NCBI RefSeq assembly: GCF_037126465.1
Contig: NC_088202.1
Span: 129,656,123-129,720,122, forward strand
Reading direction: 5' to 3'
Source: Ornithodoros turicata
Lineage: Eukaryota > Arthropoda > Arachnida > Ixodida > Argasidae
Length of the DNA stretch: 64,000 nucleotides
The position numbers and the translations under genes were made by a program. Shown one piece after another: positions 46,557 through 64,000 of the stretch. Positions within the stretch are counted from its first letter, which is position 1; each line of letters starts with the position of its first letter. The notes under the pieces were generated by a model, which saw only the letters and a list, made by a program, of their open reading frames with translations, made no database searches and had not been told where the DNA came from.

Positions 46557-48647
46557 GATAAAAGGACTCGTGTGTATTTGGGTTAGGATAGTCAATAGGT
46601 CAATCGGATTCCGTAGCTACACTGCCTAAAGGACAAGGCTTGAAGGTGTCTGATGGACATTAAATGTGTTCCTCTTCTGTATTGCCTCTCTGTTTATTTT
46701 TTCATTGTCCCCCGTACATGAATCTGTATAGGTGATACAATTTGGATTGATCAAAATTACGGTCGTTGCTGAGAATGTTTAATTCTTCTAATTTATAGCA
46801 CTATAATATATAGGTATTTACTCTCTGCGTGCTGAAAATGACGATGCAAGAATGGTTGGTAAACCGTGCGAACGTTACCAGCTGCAGGGGTCGACATGTC
46901 GAAGACCTACTTACAACTTATGATACTCGTCTTGCAAGTAAGTATTTCACTGCTTGTCCTTGGGCCGTGTTTCAACTGCATTTCAAGAGTCTGAGATGGT
47001 GCCACATGGTTATGCCACAAACTTCTCTTTACCTTCTATGACAATTATTACTTCATATTTCAGAGTAACGATTGCTAACGTCGATGAAAAATATTCTGAC
47101 GATGCCCAACTTTTCTTCCGAGGTCGTAAAAACCGAGTGGCGCCTGATTTCTCTCGTAATTGGCGCCTTGCAGAAGATGGGCGAAAGAATGTCGCGATTG
47201 TAGTGAGCCATAACTACCAGGAAGAAGGAAAAAAACAAAAAAAAAGAAACCTAGCCGTCCCCCTGCTGATGCAACGAGGAGTAAAGCGAAGAAAATGCGC
47301 GGGTAATTTGAATTGCGCGGTTTGCAGGTTTGGTTTGGTTTGGGTGTGCAGGTAATGGTTTGCAGATATGTGTCAAATGTAGGAGCAGAACTACGTTATT
47401 ATGTAATGCTAGAGAGGATAACGTGCTGTGGGGTTTGACGTGAAGAAATTTGAAGGCATTTTAAATTTTTTTGGCTGCACCATCTCGCAACGTAGTCGCC
47501 CGATGTGAAAGTGAAGGAACCGCCAGCCCGCAGTTTTTCCCTGAATGACTTTGAATGTCGTACAGCAGGTCAACCGTCTCGGCTCCGCCTGCGTCTCCTT
47601 TTATGGGGCCATAAACCAGCACCCAGTGCGGGACCCGTGGACGCTATGCGACTAGTCTCCTAAAGCTTTTTGTTACTATTTGTTTTTCTTGCGGCGGACA
47701 GGAGGATCTGTGCTCGTGCCAGTAATAAGTATACTATTGCATAAAAAGCAAATGGTGATATGCTTTGCAGGATCTTGACGTTTCAGCGTGTGTTGTTCAC
47801 AATCAAACTCAAAGTGAATTTTGGTGCTCTTGCCGGTGACGGGCACCTGGAGTGAATGATGCACACCAATTTTTTTACCGTGTATTTTGAGAGCCATTGA
47901 TTTTCATGATCTGAAGTATCCACATGAAATCTGTGGGGATGACGACAGGTCTAAACGCTGTTACTGCAACGCGTATGCAAAGACCAGGAACATGGAAAGT
48001 CCGAGAACGTCCGTTTCTTCATGTCAGCAGGCTTGTACGTTACGACGAAGGGTGACGTCGGTCTCCCGCCTTGGTAATCTCGCTTGCAAGATGTCTTGCG
48101 GGTACGATCATAGGTTCCGTCAAACAACGAAAGTTGAGAGAGCGCCACTGTGCTGGGGCATAGGGAATGCCCGCATTCTCACTTGCGGTTTCGAATGGGA
48201 ATCGGGTGTACACGCTTTAAACGTCCCTTTTAAACGGGACATTATGTGTATACCTTTCCTTAGCAATGCCACCCTAGCTGAGCTCAGAGCTCGTCATTAA
48301 TGGATGAACACGATTAACAAACGGATTGAGTTATCGCAAAGGACGTGGACATTGGAGAGAGCGCCTAATGATTGCACCGCGGTAAATGTGTCGGGATTAA
48401 CTGTTAGGGAAACGAAATCGTTTGATTACCTGTCTTGCAAATTGCACACAACCACTACTAAGAGTAATTGCTCGCTCCATTGCTGGCCTCCGCATCGCCT
48501 GCTTGGCAGAGCGCACTCTCCTACCTTCCAGTGCGCCAACGAACGACTTCCGGGAAGCACCGAGACTGCGTTTTTATGTGAGATCAACGCTATCTCTCGG
48601 TTAGTTAATAGAAATGCACAAAGGCTGTCACAGGACCATACCAAAAT

Positions 48648-49063
48648 CAACAACAATAAAAACAACAATAGATGCTGACGATGAAATGGGGTGTTTCACA
48701 GCGGTGGTGCGGTGCCCTACCCCATTGCACGTGGAACATTATGTGAAGATGATGAAGGAAGGGTGAAAACACAATAACAAATTAAACCTTCTGGAACAAC
48801 CTAGTGGACGACAGGAAGCCCATGAACAGGTGAAGAACCGGACGATGGAGCACAGAATCTTCATAGGGGCAATGAGTGCAGCTAAGTTGAGCGGTCTCTT
48901 GGACTTGGACTGTCGTCCACTGGATTGCTTCAGACGCTTTAGTTCTTTCTTGTGTTTTTCCTTCCTTCATCATCTTCACATATTGTTCCCGTGCAATGGG
49001 GTAGGGTCCCGCACCACCGCGGTGAAACACCCCATCTCATCGTCATCATTTATTGTTGTTGTC
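48648..49063. repeat. Inverted pair of (GTT)-tailed repeats
   Basis: 48648-48745 is the complement of 48960-49063 over CCTTCCTTCATCATCTTCAC, CAATGGGGTAGGG, CGCACCACCGCGGTGAAACA and CACCCCAT. The pair could fold back into a long hairpin. The same module sits at 21160-21290. Confidence 0.75.
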
Positions 49064-49065
49064 TG

Positions 49066-49310
49066 TAAAACACCCTTCTAAATGGCGGATGTATTCTACA
49101 AAGGGCACCATTGGAAATAGTATATTAAAACAGCACCATTTCATAGGGTGTATTCCATCCTAAACTATGCTCAGGTGGGTGTTTTGTAACACCGTTTTCA
49201 ATAGTGCTGTTACACCTTTCAGTTGAGCCTGCGGAATAAAAAAGGGCGTTTATTTACGAAAAAAGCACACTTTTCATACGCCGCAAGGTGTAAAAAAGTT
49301 TATTGTGTGG
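49066..49310. repeat. TACACC/GGTGTA-rich repeat copy
   Basis: GTAAAACACCCTTCT, CATAGGGTGTATTCC and TTACACCTTTCAGTTGAGCC; the last is shared with 44480-44510 (ATTACACGCTTCGGTTGAGC). Same style as the interior of the 40187-41182 MITE. Confidence 0.55.
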
Positions 49311-50258
49311 TGGTCACATCCGCTACATAACAGATTTCTAACTCGGTCTTCTCCCAGGTGAAATATATAGTTGAATGCATCTCCACATACCTTAGCTAAT
49401 GAAAGCACGCTATATACCACTACATTATGCTATATGCACGTAGATATCACAGACATTCTGTTTCTCATATCATGTCTGGGTTTAACTAAGAGAAACTGGT
49501 CGTAATCAAGCTTACATTTTAACGAGACGCCTTCGGAATGCTTTCAAGGTAACACGTACGAAATACAGACAGGTTTCAGATTTACTTCTACCCAGCTTTC
49601 AAGCTATGAATTCATCGTACATAAAATCAGTCCGTATGTCTTGTCGTATGCAGCGGAAGCTCGCTTCCTCTGCCAGGCGCGACGAACGCGCACCGGTGCT
49701 CGTCGTGATAACGTCCAGACGCGGAAATTATGCCTTTCATTTCGTTAACATTTTGGTGACATTTCTAAAATTGGGAAGAGTAGGGGTGTACGTCCTTTTT
49801 TTTCATATTTATTATTCGTGTTTCTCATATATTATTCACACATCTATCATTACGACAAAACAGATGAATACAAATTTTATGTATCTACCAATGCAACTAT
49901 TCCCGAATGAGTCGTGCTCTTCATTAGCGGTCCTCCCGTGTCTTTATGAGGTTCGACAAATTGGCAGCATTGCGAAGGGGAAGAAGAACTGTGTCATTTA
50001 TCAAGTTCGTGCCGTATACTTGCCCAGCGGTACGTGCCGTATCTTATATCTCTTATATATGTTATCCGTATCTTATATTTGTTTGTTTCACTGCTCGTCA
50101 CAGGTGGTACTGTGCGAATTTCCGAAGCATGCGCCAGGTTGCTCCAACATGTAACTCCCACAAGAAAGAGAGAGAGAAAAAAGAAAGAGAGAGAGAGAGA
50201 GCTTACATGTAAAATTGACTTAAGTTATTGTTGTCTGTAAAGCGCAGTGTTCTACGTC

Positions 50259-50282
50259 GCGGCGCAACTATAGTTGCGCCGC
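50259..50282. repeat. 24-bp perfect palindrome
   Basis: Two 12-bp halves, GCGGCGCAACTA and its exact complement, are directly adjacent. TAGCGG and CCGCTA motifs follow to about 50390, suggesting the end of a MITE. Confidence 0.85.
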
Positions 50283-50734
50283 TACCGTGTTCGTGCTTTT
50301 AGCGGAAATTTAGCGGAAAAAATATTTCCGCTGCAAATATGGGTAGCGGCGGACTCTTTCTCTGCTACCGCTACGCTACTTTTCGTAATATGGAAGACGT
50401 GGAACACAGAGAAAGAAAGAAAAAGCGAGATAACGGCGAAGCAGGATTTTTTTCTTGTTATTCCTTTTAATCACTTGTTTATCAGGCCTCTGACGATCAG
50501 ATATGTGACGATCTTCCTCAATTTCACTAACTAATTAGTGGCACAAACAGGTTGCATAATATGTGCTATGGAACTACTTTCTGCCATACAATCAGTTGTA
50601 AAACTTTCGTACTGGTGATGGCGAATTGGCAATGTGGTAAAGATTTTTTTTTTTTTTTTATAATTGGGTGTTTACGTCGCGAGACAACTGAGATCATGAG
50701 CGACGCCACAGCGGTCGGTCTGTGGATTGCTGAT

Positions 50735-50810
50735 GTGGTAAAGAAAATAAATGATGGGGATATGAGTCGCCACAAAGTCGGACTGGCCACCCCAGGACCT
50801 ACACATGGTG
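50735..50810 (+). repeat. SINE-like dispersed repeat copy
   Basis: AATGATGGGGATATGAGTCG, CCACAAAGTCGGACTGGCCA, CCCCAGGACC; same core as the copy at 45970-46015. Confidence 0.55.
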
Positions 50811-51639
50811 AACACAAACAGATGAGCGGGTTAAAGTGGTGGAGTGCAATATATAGTTCAACAGTTTTTCGCCAGCATCAACATCATCAGCATCAAAAGT
50901 TTCAACCGAGTGAGTGTAAAATGTTAAACCAGCAGAGGAACCGCTGGGGGCACACACAGCGCACACTCAGCAAGTCATAGAATGTCCATAAGCCCAGTTG
51001 CTCGTAGAAAATCTTCAAGTGCCTTCAGCGCCTTGTCGGACGACTGAGGACCTAACAGTTTCGCAATGTCGAAGGCTCGGGAGTCCACACGAGACAGGCT
51101 CGCGTCTAAAACCCTTGGACTGTCAACGTATATTTTCGATACCTGCGATGGCTGTGTTCAGCGCGTCCTATCGTAACTATCGTTCGGGTTGCACGTTTAA
51201 AACTGTATCTTGCAACTTAATTGTTCGGAGCAGATGCGCAAAGCGCCTTGTGGAACAGGAATACGAAAATATAATCAGAAACGGAATGTGATATCGCTTT
51301 AGTCATTGCACTCCAAACGTACCGCCGAAAGTTTGCGGAACACGGCATTGGCGTATTTCTTCATCGGAGCGGCCCCGTACTAGATATCAGGAATAGATCG
51401 AGGAAGAAACAGGTGACCGGCTGTTTTGTTATATCTCTGAGTATGTGTGTCCGCTGCAGTTTTCTGCTGGGGTGTCGCTCCAATGGAGAAAAGCGACACC
51501 CCAGTGTCCCAAGCTGTACTTGTCGTCCTACAAGCTCATTTGCAGCAACCAAAATGTTTATATTACCTAAGAGATACCTTTACCTACCTATAAGATGCTA
51601 AATTATTCGATACGTACGACATCCCGAACAGTACACAAT

Positions 51640-51860
51640 ATCGGGCACATATTGACTGGGAGTTGGCAATACGGGCTCAATATGGGACCCGTTTTTCCAG
51701 GATTTTTCCCATATTGGTTCAAACTTGGCAATACGGGCCCCATATTGCCAAGTTTTAACCAATATCGGGAAAATGTCGTCAATATGGGCCCCATATTGCC
51801 CGTATGCACCCCATGTTGACTGAAAATGCGGAAAATGGGACGTACCCGTATTGGTACTTG
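51640..51860. repeat. AATATGGG/CCCATATT minisatellite-like region
   Basis: CAATATGGGACCC, CCCATATTGG, GCAATACGGGCCCCATATTG and AATATGGGCCCCATATTG recur in both orientations. A related cluster is at 53340-53500 (GGCGCAATATGGGC, GCCAATATAGG, GACCAATATTGGCC). Confidence 0.7.
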
Positions 51861-52015
51861 TACCAAATGCCCAAGCAGCACGGCAAGACTAGACTTTGAA
51901 GCGTGTGAAATGCCCAACTCAATGCGTCGTTACATTCAACGACTTCCTTCAGATGATACACATTGTTCGAAACAGTCAACATAACTGGCAATTCAACTGT
52001 AACATGCACTGTAAC

Positions 52016-52701
52016 CAGACTTGTGCGTAACGCGTTACTAGTAATTGCGTTACTTGTAATCAATTACCTTTATGAGTAATTTTTCGAGTAATCAGTTATT
52101 TTACTGTCAAAGTAATTTTTCGAGTAATCAATTACTTTTCTGTGTAATCGATTACTCAGTAATTGATTACTTTTCCGGCAGAGATTAGCTTATCTTTCAG
52201 ATGTTCTGCCCCACCCCCAAGTCAAGCCCCTGGTGCCATCAGCCTTTGTTGGGCTGTACTAGTACTACTATAGCAAGCGGAGGTCATTGTAATAACGCTC
52301 TGGAATTTCAGAGTCTCTCTCCCTAATCTCTTCCTACACCAGTGTGATGGTACCTGAAGCTTTGGAGGTTTAGTGAGTCATTGGGAAGTTCCACGCAATG
52401 CTCTTCCACAATCGGGTCAACGTCTTCCCGGGCGTACAGACCTCCTTGTCCTACGTGTTTTTGTTTGTCTTGTTATTTCAGCTGTTCCGCTGTTGAACCT
52501 TTTTTTTTTTTTCTGAGGCACACAAAGACGGTTATAATTTGCGTGGATGCAGAGTAACGACCGAAGTAACGCGTTACTTTTCTACTCGTTACTCAATTAC
52601 ATTTGAAGTCGAGTAATTGGTAATGGTAATCAATTACTTTTTCCACAGAAGTAACGGTAACGGTAATCAATTACTTTTTTCGAGTAACGGGCACAAGTCT
52701 G
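52016..52701. mobile_element. hAT-type MITE with ATTAC-rich ends, 686 bp
   Basis: Ends CAGACTTGTGC and GCACAAGTCTG. The exact 8-bp target duplication ACTGTAAC is at 52008-52015 and 52702-52709. The subterminal regions are iterated AGTAATCAATTAC-type motifs. The middle (about 52200-52540) is unrelated filler. Confidence 0.92.
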
Positions 52702-53339
52702 ACTGTAACTCAACTGGTACACTTGCTGCAAACATCCGCCATCCTGCTTCGCGATGCCAACCCGTCGTAGCTGCGGAATAAAACGAACCGACTCGGAGCG
52801 ATGGTCGTTTGAGCGAAATCACGCGTCCTACAACTAATGCGCATGCGCGACACTCAGATCGGACGTTTCATTCGAGCGAAAATGTCGCTGGTTTCTCTAA
52901 TGACAACGGAAGCGGCTGGTCAAGTAAACAACACAATGTTTGATAGGAATTAAGGGATGTCTGTTCTGTAACGCTAGTGCTTTCAAGTTACTGCAGAGGC
53001 AGTGTGAGCTGCTGAGGCGTATGTCCGTCACCGTCACGAAAGTGTTTCTCTGCTTTGTACTCTAGGAGCGGGTTGGAAAATTTTGGTTCATACACTATTG
53101 CGATCCCAATAAAGGCTTCTGAGCTATGTTCTTGCAATGGTAGTTCCTGAGTCCTGGAGCAAGACGGGCACTGCACCTGTTCTTCGTTTTTAGGGCGTTA
53201 TTTAGTATTGTTTTTGTAACGCGATGCAACGTGGATCAGTAAGATCTGCAGAAATAAAAAGAAGGTAGAAGTAATATCACTGTTAGTGGTGGATATTATA
53301 CCGGATAATGCTTTATTATTACGCGGACTCATCGTTGGC

Positions 53340-53500
53340 GTTATCACGGAAATATTGGCGCAATATGGGCAAAATGGGCTTGCCAATATAGGCAGCCCAT
53401 ATGGGACCAATATTGGCCAACCTGGCAGCCCACATTGGTCCAATATTGTTGTGCCGCATAGGCAGCGAAAGCACACTCCGGCACAATATGCCCAGAGTAT
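53340..53500. repeat. CCAATATTGG minisatellite-like region
   Basis: Overlapping GGGACCAATATTGGCC, CACATTGGTCCAATATTG and similar self-complementary decamers. Related to 51640-51860. Confidence 0.65.
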
Positions 53501-54515
53501 GCAACACTTGCAGCGCCTTTTGCCGAGCTATCGTTCAACATGTGCGACTCCCGGAGTGGACGGAAGTTCCATAGGGCGAGCGGCGAGTGTAATGGTCGTG
53601 GTTATGAGTATGACACGAAGAATAAACAAAACGTTCAAAAGGAAGGTTTTGGTTATGATGATAATCAAGACAAAAATGAAATGAAAAGAGCAGTCTTCAG
53701 CATAGTTTTCTACTTCTCTTACACCTATAGTTAAAGAGTTGTCTGGCTTTATGCGGATACGCTCCAAAACATTTTCTCACTCTCAGAGGTTCTCAGAACA
53801 GAAGTTTCATTCACATTAATTGAAAGCTTCGCACGCAGCCATTTAGCCGCGAATAACGCGAGAGTTACGGAAGAATTCACAAGCAAGTGGTAAATGTATA
53901 AGTTATACAAGCTTTACTTAAATATGAAAGTAACAGCGAAAATATATGTACAGTAAGGAACACTATACAAATAATCATATCACAGAAAAATCTACTAGTC
54001 TCCACCCTCCATTGGCTCGCAGTTGCAAACCTGACCCCTGAGTGACATCGAAATGCAAGAACGCCCGGGCATCTCCTTCTGGTAATCAGTAAGAATCACA
54101 CGTTTGTTACACAATCATCGCCTTCGGGCAAAAATGAATGCATTAACTTATGATGAATATGAATGAAGCAAAATAAATGGAGCAACACGTACTGTGGTGT
54201 AACTAATATCTACATCAAACGGAGAACTTTACAGTCACAAGTTGCATAAAAACAGGTTCAAGAAAAACAATAAAGAGTTTTAGTAGAACAGAAGCAACCT
54301 ATAAATGTACCGCTACCTACATCAAGTGAGAACACCACTTGACAGGCAGCTTAGTATTCACGAGAGGAGGCATTTTCACGTGTTCGAGTGGAAAGAAGAA
54401 AAGCTCTGGTGGCAACCCTGGCTCGTGGACCGTCCTTTGCAGAGGGCGCAGCACTCGTAGAACGAAACGGTGTGTATCGGGATGTGCGCCTTCAATGCGC
54501 GCTCGGGAACTGAAA

Positions 54516-54562
54516 GTCTCTCTCTCTCTCTCTCACGCACGCACTCACTCACTCTCTTTCTC
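54516..54562. repeat. (CT)n microsatellite
   Basis: TCTCTCTCTCTC with CACGCACGCACTCACTCAC, immediately 3' of the protease stop codon on the gene strand. Confidence 0.85.
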
Positions 54563-54563
54563 T

Positions 54564-61154
<6,591 letters not shown>

Positions 61155-61473
61155 ATCGTTTATACTACCTGCAACGATAACATGCTTTTCTTCATATCAG
61201 ATAGTCGCGCGATAGTACGATGTTCGTCTGTAATGATAGAGCAAGTGCTTTACGCCCGTTCCACCAGTCACACGAATGGGAACGAAGATTCATTTCTAAC
61301 ATGTTTTCACACTTTGACGTTGGGTCATACAAGGAAGGTCGTTGTGAGAGACTCAACTGAGAGAATGGCATAGATGCAGGCCAGCTGGTGAGTCGTGCGT
61401 TTGTAATGTCCCTCTAGTTGTCGCTCCCCAGACTCAGGCTTTTCACATCGCAGAGGATCAACACTTTCTTACG

Positions 61474-61526
61474 AGTCACGTAGGTGAACACGTACCGAGG
61501 ACAAAATTAAACAACAAGCGCGGGTA
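61474..61526 (-). promoter_or_regulatory. 53-bp block conserved upstream of both protease loci (right)
   Basis: Identical to 39653-39705. It lies 320 bp upstream of the start codon on the gene strand and contains a possible donor GTACGT. Candidate untranslated first exon/promoter of the intact protease gene. Confidence 0.5.
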
Positions 61527-61653
61527 GCCACGACGTATGCTTGGTTGTATATATTTGGTGGCGATAGGGGAATTCCCATTCTGAAGAAGGATCTATCGGT
61601 CATTATCAGCGACACGTTGGCCACGTACATAGATGTATTTGCTGGGTCTATGC

Positions 61654-62458
61654 CAGACTTGTACACGTTACTAAAAAAAAGTAATTGATTACCGTTACCG
61701 TTACCTTGTAGAAAAAAGTAATTTTTTACCGTTACAAATTACTTGCCGGAAAAAGTAATGAAGTAACGCCTTGAAAAGTAACGCGTTACTTTGCCAATTA
61801 CTTTCGATAACTGAGAAAACGATATAAAAAAAGATAGAAAAAGATAACCACAAAAAAAAGGAAACTGAGCAAAAACGAAGTCAGCATTGAAGCAGAAGTT
61901 ATCTCATAAGGGGTCCAGAGTTCTGTGAAAAATGTGCCGAGAGGTTGAGAGTTTTGAGAGTTCTGTGAAAAGAGTCCCAACTGGAACTCCCACAAATGAC
62001 TCATCATGTTCACGGTACAACCTACAGTCCAACTTACTGCATACAGGCCGTGTTACGGATATATAGTACACATGAATGGGGAGAGGACAGTGGACTCAAA
62101 AATACACTACACGTGCGGAACACTGTGGCAATTGACCTCGGGGTCCTCGGGTAAGTAATTGTTGCGAAAAAAGTCCTAGAGATAAGACAGCTGCCTTGCA
62201 CCAAACTTGCAGAGGGCAGTTGGTTTTGTCTTCTCGCGGCGGTGAATCATACCATATGTGCGTGTGCGTCGTCCCGAACAATGTGGATTCTTCAGTTTCC
62301 AAGTAATCGATTACTTGGTAATTGATTACTGAAAATTGTAATTGAATTACTCAAAAAATTACTGGGCCGCAAAAGTAATCGATTACGTTACAAATTACTC
62401 AAAAAAGTAATTGATTACTAGTAACGCAATTACCCGTTACCCGTTACGTACAAGTCTG
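61654..62458. mobile_element. hAT-type MITE with ATTAC-rich ends, 805 bp
   Basis: Ends CAGACTTGTAC and GTACAAGTCTG, the same family as 52016-52701. The flanks GTCTATGC and GACTCTATGC are a slightly degraded target duplication. The left block is uninterrupted at this point (about 39830), so it inserted after the duplication. AGTAATTGATTACCG motifs iterate at both ends. Confidence 0.82.
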
Positions 62459-62930
62459 GACTCTATGCACGTATTCTGCATGATATGGCGAACAACGAGG
62501 AGGTGTTGGTATTTGTGAGAGCGCTGAAAGTTTTTCTATTGAGCAACAAAAAAACCCGGACGGATCAATAACGTGAGTAGTCGTCACTTAATAGGCGGAG
62601 GGTTCCTAAAAATAAATAAATAAAAATAGACACTTGTAGACACGGTAGGAACTGCACGTGACAGGCAGGAAATTTGCTGTTTCATTAATAATAACAATAA
62701 AATACAAACAATAATATTAATTTTTATTTATACGCACTGGCGGACAAACGTTCCACGGCCCCCATTTTAGCCCAGCAGATCGTTCCAAAGATACAAATAT
62801 ATCCAAAACTTAATTTTAGCTACTCTAACGCCGGACGTTAATTACAAATATGGTTGTTACTTCTCCGTAGAATGCGTTCAGTGTTATGTTCGGAGCCTAC
62901 TTTGAATTCATAACACTTCCTTTCAAGACT

Positions 62931-64000
62931 GCCGTTATTGTTATCAGATATAAACTGACGTTAATGGCGCAACCATATTCAAGCACCCTAGACACGTCAA
63001 AGTGTTGTCACATCTAATGTACTAGATGTGCCATTTGATGCTGGTCTTGCTTCGCGCCGTTCTAAAAAAAAAAGAAAAAAAGGCTTGGGTGAGAAGGCGC
63101 TTCATGTTAAATGCTGCAGGATCTGTTCGTATAGGAAATTTCCAAGCATGCTTCTCGTATAGTAGATACACGTGATCGCACTACTAACGGAAATAAATCT
63201 CACGCCCCATTTTACATCCTGTTTTAGTTTCCACTGATAAAGACGATTGGTTGGTTGGTGTAAAAAAAGAAAACTATGGAGATGTTGGCCCAACTCTACA
63301 TTGGGCCGGCTACTCCAACACGCTTATAGGGTAGGCGAGACCTCGCTACTAAGGACGGATACAGTGGGCTTCACGTGGTATTACACTGGCCTACTGCACT
63401 AGTTCGCGGTTTTCTTTCACAGATACGAAGGGGGTAAACAGGTCCATAGAGGATGTCTGGCTTCCATAGTGCCGGCATTATGAGCTGAGTTACACTCTAA
63501 TAGCTGTTACGGGGATAACATATTTTCAAGGAGACCATCTTGGAAAGGTCTGAATTGAAGCGTTCAAAGAGCGACTGAATGCTTGTTGATTAACGCTGAA
63601 GCTTGAACAGCCAGACAAAAAGCGAACTAAATTCGTAATTACGAACTGGATTGAAGGCAAGTGGGAAAATGCTCGAAATGCTCCTCTGCTCAGGGATGAA
63701 AGAAGAGAAAATGAGCGTGTGGTTTAATAAGTAATAATAACAATAATAATTGGGAGAGTTTTTTTTTCTTCATCTATCACATCACATCACCTGAGTGGAG
63801 GACAGCTGTCACCAGCAGATGGACGAAGCGCCTCCGGAAGCATCGGTGGGGCAACTATGGGAGGGATGGGGGAGTAACTTTGGGGTTGCGAGCGGTCTGC
63901 GTGCCTAGACTGGCGGCACGTACGTTGCTCAGGGAAGGGATAAAAGGGGGTACGGGTGGGAAAGGCTCACACGCCTTGTTCTGTAGTCACTGCACGGCCT
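62931..64000. other. Gene-free stretch
   Basis: No supported gene. A SINE-like repeat copy is at about 63245-63320 (GATTGGTTGG, AACTATGGAGATGTTGGCCC, GGCCGGCTACTCC). Otherwise nothing recognised. Confidence 0.4.

Larger units (their letters stand above)
46565..51640. other. Gene-free stretch with repeats
   Basis: Holds an inverted pair of (GTT)-tailed repeats, a TACACC repeat (49066-49310), a (GA)n tract (50163-50202), a 24-bp palindrome (50259-50282) and a SINE-like copy (50735-50810). The frames at 47887-48300, 49606-50154 and 50552-50980 have no domain or splice support. Confidence 0.4.

Noticed and set aside
49606..50154. 182-codon plus frame as a membrane protein gene
   Set aside because: Hydrophobic stretches come from T-rich sequence; no paralog, splice logic or conserved motif.
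61798..62013. 71-codon minus frame with a hydrophobic segment
   Set aside because: It lies entirely inside the hAT MITE at 61654-62458 and its hydrophobic part is encoded by a low-complexity tract.

Overview
This is eukaryotic DNA from an arthropod, most likely a tick or another chelicerate. I base this on small exons with GT..AG introns, a clip-domain serine protease, and a dense mix of I-type and L2/CR1-type LINEs, BEL/Pao elements and hAT or TA-target MITEs. The species cannot be fixed from the sequence alone. Most of the 64 kb is repeat-derived. I support three intact spliced genes and one decayed gene copy.

Layout. 1-3,330: repeat islands, including an inverted-repeat element. 3,738-6,941 (+): a two-exon gene of about 958 codons with a Mutator-like transposase region and a YqaJ-type exonuclease domain, followed by a 119-bp tandem repeat. 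9,280-9,706: a hAT MITE. 9,780-10,879 (-): a three-exon gene for an SGNH-hydrolase-like protein with a C-terminal CCHC zinc knuckle. 11-17 kb: intergenic repeats and a second hAT MITE. 17,571-19,278: an internally deleted BEL/Pao retrotransposon with both LTRs. 19.6-24.4 kb: a degenerate I-type LINE with gag knuckles, endonuclease, RT, RNase H and a (GTT)n tail. 24.4-31 kb: essentially gene-free. 31,113-31,935: a long foldback element.

32.4-41.2 kb and 53.6-62.9 kb are two diverged copies of one duplicated block, each carrying a minus-strand serine protease locus. The right copy (exons between 54,564 and 61,154) joins into an intact 394-aa secreted clip-domain trypsin-like protease with a complete catalytic triad. 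The left copy (33,349-39,447) is a pseudogene. It has lost the clip domain, a splice donor, a splice acceptor and the reading frame, carries a 158-bp insertion in one exon, and has IGTGSP in place of GDSGGP. Between the two blocks lie LINE fragments and hAT-type elements.

The most striking feature is at 59,441-60,029, in the first intron interval of the intact protease gene. A 234-bp unit is repeated about 2.5 times, and each copy holds a complete type I hammerhead self-cleaving ribozyme (three in all). The two full units look identical. This is the architecture of an animal retrozyme or of a Penelope-like-element hammerhead repeat. It lies antisense to the protease gene and is absent from the paralogous left block.

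All calls are by eye: exon joins rest on splice consensus, phase continuity and paralog comparison, and no database search was run.
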